A stretch of DNA of 64,000 nucleotides from Prostheceraeus crozeri (lineage: Eukaryota > Platyhelminthes > Polycladida > Euryleptidae). Where the stretch lies: assembly GCA_907163375.1 (NCBI GenBank), contig CAJQUW010012890.1:1-64000 (forward strand), in the 5' to 3' direction. The notes beneath the pieces were generated by a model, which saw only the letters and a program-made list of their open reading frames with translations, was not told the origin of the DNA and ran no database searches. The position numbers and the translations under genes were made by a program. Below, in pieces: positions 59,701-64,000 of this stretch. Each line of letters starts with the position of its first letter. Within the stretch, counting starts at the first letter, position 1.

Positions 59701-60171
59701 CTAGGTGACATGCCACACGTAATTACGGAACACCCCAAGACATTCTATTCTTCAACCCACGTACATACGCGGTGCACTTAGAGTCAGAAATCACTTGATC
59801 TGATGCTGTTAAAACATGGGGAATGTTTATGAATACGCGCGGGCGAGCGTTTATAGTTTGCGCGTCGCCTACAGTTGTATGCGTTGCCGCTTGAACCACG
59901 GATGAACCGCTAAGCATGTTCTGTCTTCCCGGAGCATGAAATTGAGGTCCTATCACATTGTTTGGCCTCTGATGCATCCAGACACATAAGACGCAAGGTC
60001 TATGTAACAGGACTGCCAACTATACTAACTTTTATAACAGATGTTTCAGCAATGCCCCGCGTATAGCCACGGATGTTTAGGGTCATGTGTAAAATTGGTG
60101 GTTAACCACGCGTAAAAACACACGTGGTTCACGCGTGAATTACGCGTAATTGAGCGTGGCATGTCACCTAG
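59701..60171 (+). mobile_element. MITE with CTAGGTGACATGCC termini, copy 1
   Basis: The ends are CTAGGTGACATGCCA and its reverse complement. Subterminal ACGCGTAATTACGCG-like words accumulate at the right end. The GC- and CpG-richer interior carries a minus-strand open frame (59723-60019). The inverted sister copy is at 61473-61897. A clear target duplication was not found, so the superfamily is unknown. Confidence 0.85.
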
Positions 60172-60295
60172 TATAGCTATGAATTTATTTATTTAGTTGG
60201 CCTATTTGGATAATGGCTAGTTTTCCCTTTCTCCACACCTATCCCGTCAGTTTCTCCTTTATGCTAATTTAAGATTCCGGTAAAAACCACGATGC

Positions 60296-60825
60296 TTGAT
60301 AGCAGGAGGAGATTCGATTTATAGGTTTTCGAAAACACAGTTCTTGCGTGCCAAATATTTGAATAATTTCAAAATAATTCGTACCCTCATCAGAAATTAT
60401 TACTTACCTGTATCATTGGTTGATGTCCCTAACTCTAACTTATATAATCTTCAATTCAAACCTAGAATTGAAAAGCACGAAAATTGTATTGCCTGTAATC
60501 GCCTACCCAGCAATTACACTTGTTCGAGCAAATTTTTAGTTTACAAGTTTACTTGCAAATTTTGCCACAGTGCGTACGTCAGGCAGACAAGTCGCCCTTT
60601 TAAATTCCGTTTCAATGAACACAATCGGTCTTTCAATAGTAATATCAGCAGTGCTTTGGCTGACCACAGAATTAATTGTTATCGGGTTTCCTCTATATTG
60701 ACGACTTCACACTAGATATCTTGGAAAAATGCAAGAGTCCGGTGGACACTCAGTTGAGCGAAGCTCGTTTTATTAAATGCCTGAAGCCTACAATAAACCG
60801 TAAACACGAATTGATCGATTTCTGA
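60296..60825 (+). pseudogene. Penelope-like element C-terminal region with GIY-YIG endonuclease
   Basis: The plus-strand frame carries a PLE linker (LRAKYLNNFKIIRTLIRNYY), a Cys pair (ENCIACNRLPSNYTCSS), then the nuclease domain LVYKFTCKFCHSAYVRQTSR and FKFRFNEHNRSFNS. At about 60700 a frameshift moves the tail to another frame: LDILEKCKSPVDTQLSEARF, then IKCLKPTINRKHELIDF and a stop at 60823-60825. The YIG motif is YVR here. A hammerhead-like motif follows about 105 bp downstream. There is no RT domain upstream; MITE copy 1 ends about 120 bp before it. Confidence 0.88.
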
Positions 60826-60930
60826 TTCTCACACCCCGCACCAGAACGTATAAAAGGACAACGCTCTAAGATAGAGCGCTCTCCTGTGCTGTACTGACGT
60901 TTTTAGCCTTAAGTCTTATCTGTTTTGCCC

Positions 60931-60955
60931 CTGAGGAAGCGTGAACACGCGAAAC
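60931..60955 (+). ncRNA. hammerhead-ribozyme-like core downstream of the PLE endonuclease
   Basis: CTGAGGA (60931-60937) matches the CUGANGA box. GCGTG-AA-CACGC (60939-60950) is a perfect 5-bp stem II, and GAAAC (60951-60955) is the second conserved box. Hammerhead ribozymes are known in Penelope-like element terminal repeats. A convincing stem I and cleavage site upstream were not found, so this may be a half motif that becomes complete only in tandem copies. Confidence 0.55.
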
Positions 60956-60999
60956 GTTGTTGTTTTTAGTAATTCTTTTAGCCAATAAACCTAAGAAGA

Positions 61000-61472
61000 C
61001 ACCCCCGTTCTTTTGAATCACTTGCGAATTTCAAAGTATTTACAACAATTTTTTTGTAAGTTCATGTGCATTTTAGAGTCAAGTGCTTGTGACACAAAGA
61101 TGCTTGAACATTTTAACAGATCAGATTGAATGCAGATGTATTAGCAAATGCACTTACCTCATCGCTTATAAAATAACATACAAGTATTCCCTCATTGCAA
61201 CTATCACTAGTTTAGTGTATTTTGCTATGAAGATTCAATATATTGACAAACTGCAAAAACATTGGCCTTGATTTTTATTGTATTGCGCGCAGGCATCAGA
61301 AGATACGACTAAATCCAATATGTTTTTGCAGTATATATTAATCTAAAATTATTTCAAGGATTATATAGGCCTACTGTAATTTCAATTATTCACCTTGTGA
61401 TGTTTTGGTGGGACTTACAATTAACGAGTCGTGAATAACCGCAGATCAAATAGAGTCTACAGATCGATAACA
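61000..61472. other. unassigned noncoding DNA
   Basis: No gene recognised; the open frame 61083-61271 lacks any domain. Confidence 0.5.
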
Positions 61473-61897
61473 CAGGTGACATGCCACGCTCAATTACGCG
61501 TACGTTAACTACGCGTAATTACACATGACCCTAAACATCCGTGGCTACGCGGGACATTGCTGCAACATCTGTCGGCAGTCCTGTTACATAGACTTTGTGT
61601 CTGCATGCATCAGAGGCTAAACAATGTGATAGGACCTCAATTTCATGCTCAGGGAAGACAGAACATGCTTAGCGGTTCATCCGTGGTTCAAGCGGCAACG
61701 CATACAACTGTAGGCGACGCGCAAACTATAAACGCTCGCCCGCGCGTATTCATAAACATTCCCCATGTTTTAACAGCATCAGATCAAGTGATTTCTGACT
61801 CTTAGAGCAGCACGTATGTACCCGCGTCGAAGAATAGAAAGTCTTTAACCACGGATGTTTGGGGATGTTCCGGAATTACGCTTGGCATGTCACCTAG
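61473..61897 (-). mobile_element. MITE with CTAGGTGACATGCC termini, copy 2 (inverted)
   Basis: It is inverted relative to the copy at 59701-60171 and very similar in the centre. Both share an uninterrupted frame including NNVIGPQFHA and ATHTTVGDAQTINARPRVFI. The right end is TGGCATGTCACCTAG. The left end lacks two bases of the terminus (CAGGTGACATGCC). Together the two copies bracket the PLE fragment. Confidence 0.85.
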
Positions 61898-62089
61898 TGC
61901 ACTCAAAAGGTAATGGAATATCTTTATTTATATATAATGAAATAGCTTAGCACCACCAGTGGCAAAGTCAATAAGAAATCGTCAAAAGAGGGATACAGTT
62001 CATTCCAAAAGAGACGAAGTAGGCCCTATTTCCTTTTGGGACAAGAAAAACAAACCAGTGTTATATTCACTAGCGGACAAAATTGCGGA

Positions 62090-62275
62090 AACATTGTAAT
62101 TAATTGCGCAATTCTCATATATTTTTGACAATAAATTGCAATTAATTACAATGAAATTATTGCAATTTCTTTGTTTTTTTGCTATATTAATTGCAATTCT
62201 TGTATATTCCACGAACAATTTATTGCAATTCTTGTATATTTTCTCCCACAATTTATTGCGACTTAAGCGTACTCT
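62090..62275. repeat. subterminal short repeats of the CACTA element
   Basis: At least three imperfect units of about 34 bp, each with ATTGCAATTCT.., a TATATT word and CACAATTTATTGC or similar. AATTGCAATT is palindromic, so the units read on both strands. They probably served as transposase binding sites. Confidence 0.7.
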
Positions 62276-62674
62276 ATAGAGACTGAATTCTCATCCTTAC
62301 AACAAATGCAATGTACACAAACCATCCTCGCATCTCTGTGTATGTTAGAGCAAACAATGCGAACTTTTATGACATGTAATTTGAAATTCTGTATACAGCT
62401 GATACAATATCATTACAGCATAGAGTATTTTACGGCGACAAAACAGGAGAGTTTCACACAGATCTAGGATATGTAGGTCACTCGTCGTGTAGCTTGCTCA
62501 TTTTGTCTCAAGCTTCCGATCATTAAGTAATCAACAGCACAGACTACTTAAGTCTGATGCCATATTTATCATCATTTGCAAACGAAACGCTGCAAATAAA
62601 TATTTCTCGGCTTCTTTAGCTGACATACAAAGACACTGCGAATAAGCGATCTTTTCATTTCCTAGATCTGTGTT

Positions 62675-64000
62675 TTAATTATATTCCGATATTACTGTGC
62701 AAGGCATTACCAATGTCATACAGTCACCCAGATTACTATCAAAACCTTTCAAAGTTACACAAGGCACCAGCAAAGATGATACAGGTATTTCACAAAATTC
62801 CTCCGTATGTTTTACAACAAAAATAAAGACATTTGTAACCAAAAGATCAATAAGATGTCGAGGTATACCATGTAATGCATAATTCGAGAAATCAAGCATA
62901 CGTACAGTGCAAAATTGTAGCACAGTTGCCCTGGCAACAATACGACCATCAACATGTTTAATAAATTCTATGACATCAATTAATTGATTTTCACTATTTA
63001 CTGTAGCTGTATAAATAGAAGTGTATCGATCACTTTTGCTATATGATCTCGAACAAAATTTTAATTTACCTTTACGAATACAACCCTTGTTAAGAAAATG
63101 ATATTCATCACTATTCCTATCCGGTACAATGTCTAGAAGCTTCAAAAGTTCAGACTTATTTTCATAAGAAGCAACATCCAAATAACAACTGCTATGTTTT
63201 AACAAAGAATATTTGTCACATATTTGTTTGAAGTAATCTGTGGTTCCTTGGGTATACAATTTTAGCGCTTTCATCTGGGCTTCGAAAGAAAACATAAACA
63301 AAATGGTAACGCTCCAAAACGTTCAACTTGATCACCGAGATGTAACAGCTGGTGCATAGTTACAGTACACATGGAGGTATTATACAGAGTATTCAAAGCA
63401 GAGTGAAAGTAAACGAAAAGTTCTTTGATGCTATGTGAAAACGATCTCGCAGATCTCATATAACACATTCTACAACCATACAAAAATGTCAAAAAATGAA
63501 ATACATATTTCTGGTCATTTATATGTTTATAAAACAAGGACAATACTATCGTTGGTACACTATGGAAAAATAAGAAGTACATGTACACGAGCTTTCCAAA
63601 ATGAACGATCATTTAACGAAACTGGTCTTGCCATAAAAACGGGAATTTTTACTGTTTCTAATACCTTGTCATAGTTGACAGTATGTCTTCCAATGAAATA
63701 AATTTCTCTATAAGATGATGAGTCTAAAAGCTTTTTCAGTAACCATTTAAAAGTTTTCAAATACCAGGTGCAGTGGATCAAGTAAAACATGTGACGGTAT
63801 ACTAAGATAATTTGACAAACAAGACTTTCCTTTAATACCAAATAAGGTTTCACTATTCACATGAGCCAGTTCACTGTATTCCCTATATTGATCACCACTA
63901 ATAGGTTCGTAAACGTCTCCGTACCTTCGAGTGTGACCCCTGCAAGCTCTTACCACTCTGCCCGATGCAGCAAGCATCCAAATTTACCATTGAATTGTTG
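62675..64000 (-). pseudogene. CACTA (EnSpm-type) transposase, C-terminal half, frameshifted, partial
   Basis: From the window end inward on the minus strand: NGKFGCLLHRAEW, then YEPISGDQYREYSELAH and FGIKGKSCLSNYLS. The next blocks are LLDPLHLVFENF, KWLLKKLLDSSSYREIYFIG with RH after it, and MARPVSLNDRSFWKARVH. CTVTMHQLLHLGDQVERFG and FEAQMKALKLYTQG follow, with a tail to TVISEYN and a stop near 62675. These match, in order, the animal CACTA transposase: GIKGPS, D.MH, YIGR, R.P.S...FWKA, ..YN.HQLLHL...V..WG, FE..N. The YN.HQLL and DYMH positions are altered and at least four frame changes occur. The 208-codon tail frame (62675-63301) is the longest intact piece. Confidence 0.88.

Larger units (their letters stand above)
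62068..64000 (-). mobile_element. CACTA (EnSpm-type) element, one terminus, runs off the window
   Basis: CACTAGCGGACAAAATTGCG begins at 62068, a CACTA-type terminus. Immediately inside, to about 62275, short subterminal repeats recur (AATTGCAATT, TTCTTGTATATT, CACAATTTATTGC), as is usual in CACTA elements. A decayed CACTA transposase lies further in on the minus strand. The other end is beyond the window. A 3-bp target duplication cannot be tested here. Confidence 0.7.

Noticed and set aside
60896..60930. Cleavage site and stem I for the hammerhead-like motif (ACGTT at 60897-60901)
   Set aside because: GACGTT could pair with the bases after GAAA, but the intervening sequence does not form a stem I next to CTGAGGA.
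61162..61255. Minus-strand exon between TTTTTGCAG and GAG|GTAAGT
   Set aside because: The splice signals are good, but all three frames contain early stops.

Overview
This is 64 kb of AT-rich, intron- and repeat-dominated animal DNA with no bacterial or organellar features: no operons, no rRNA or tRNA genes, no CRISPR. Nearly everything recognisable is a transposable element or a remnant of one. The mix (Tc1/mariner, hAT, piggyBac, CACTA, Penelope-like elements and an RTE-like LINE) and the recurring palindromic 10-mers GTAGGCCTAC and TACATGTACA suggest a marine invertebrate, possibly a deuterostome such as an echinoderm. That placement is an inference and no marker gene proves it. No host gene can be named. 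Two short stretches (36601-36753 minus, 46253-46368 plus) have open frames bounded by good splice signals and are the best host-exon candidates.

Layout. 1-9 kb: a TA-flanked MITE (1067-1485), a long inverted repeat (5785-6505) and a decayed DD41D mariner transposase (8080-8575, minus). 9-10 kb: a long hairpin made of two inverted copies of a Penelope-like (PLE) GIY-YIG endonuclease. 12.7-14.5 kb: a hAT-type element with a second copy of its own 5' end inside. 17.7-18.2 and 22.7-24.8 kb: PLE pieces, the second as divergent endonuclease and RT halves. 21.8-22.7 kb: an 836-bp MITE with a perfect 8-bp target duplication. 25.3-26.7 kb: a hAT element with a BED-finger remnant, interrupted by a pogo-like MITE. 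27.5-29.2 kb: a complete, young-looking mariner. 30-34 kb: MITE fragments and fold-back repeats. 35.2-35.7 kb: a PLE reverse transcriptase relic. 36-46 kb: mostly unassigned DNA. 47.0-48.7 kb: a DD41D mariner with an open transposase frame. 49.8-50.1 kb: an RTE-like LINE 3' end. 51.5-52.2 kb: a second hAT/BED copy with perfect TSDs. 52.3-53.8 kb: a Tc1 element with an intact transposase. 55.1-56.8 kb: a head-to-tail dimer of the 836-bp MITE inside one TSD pair. 57.7-58.1 kb: a 40-bp minisatellite. 58.7-59.1 kb: a piggyBac relic. 59.7-61.9 kb: a PLE endonuclease bracketed by two inverted copies of one MITE. 62.07 kb to the end: one terminus and the decayed transposase of a CACTA element running off the window.

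Three transposases have long uninterrupted frames (27883-28938, 47544-48506, 52627-53631) and could have been active recently. The other coding remnants carry frameshifts or stops. The most interesting structural themes are nonautonomous elements with duplicated ends inside single target-site duplications, and a hairpin followed by GAAAC (hammerhead-ribozyme-like) downstream of PLE endonuclease frames.
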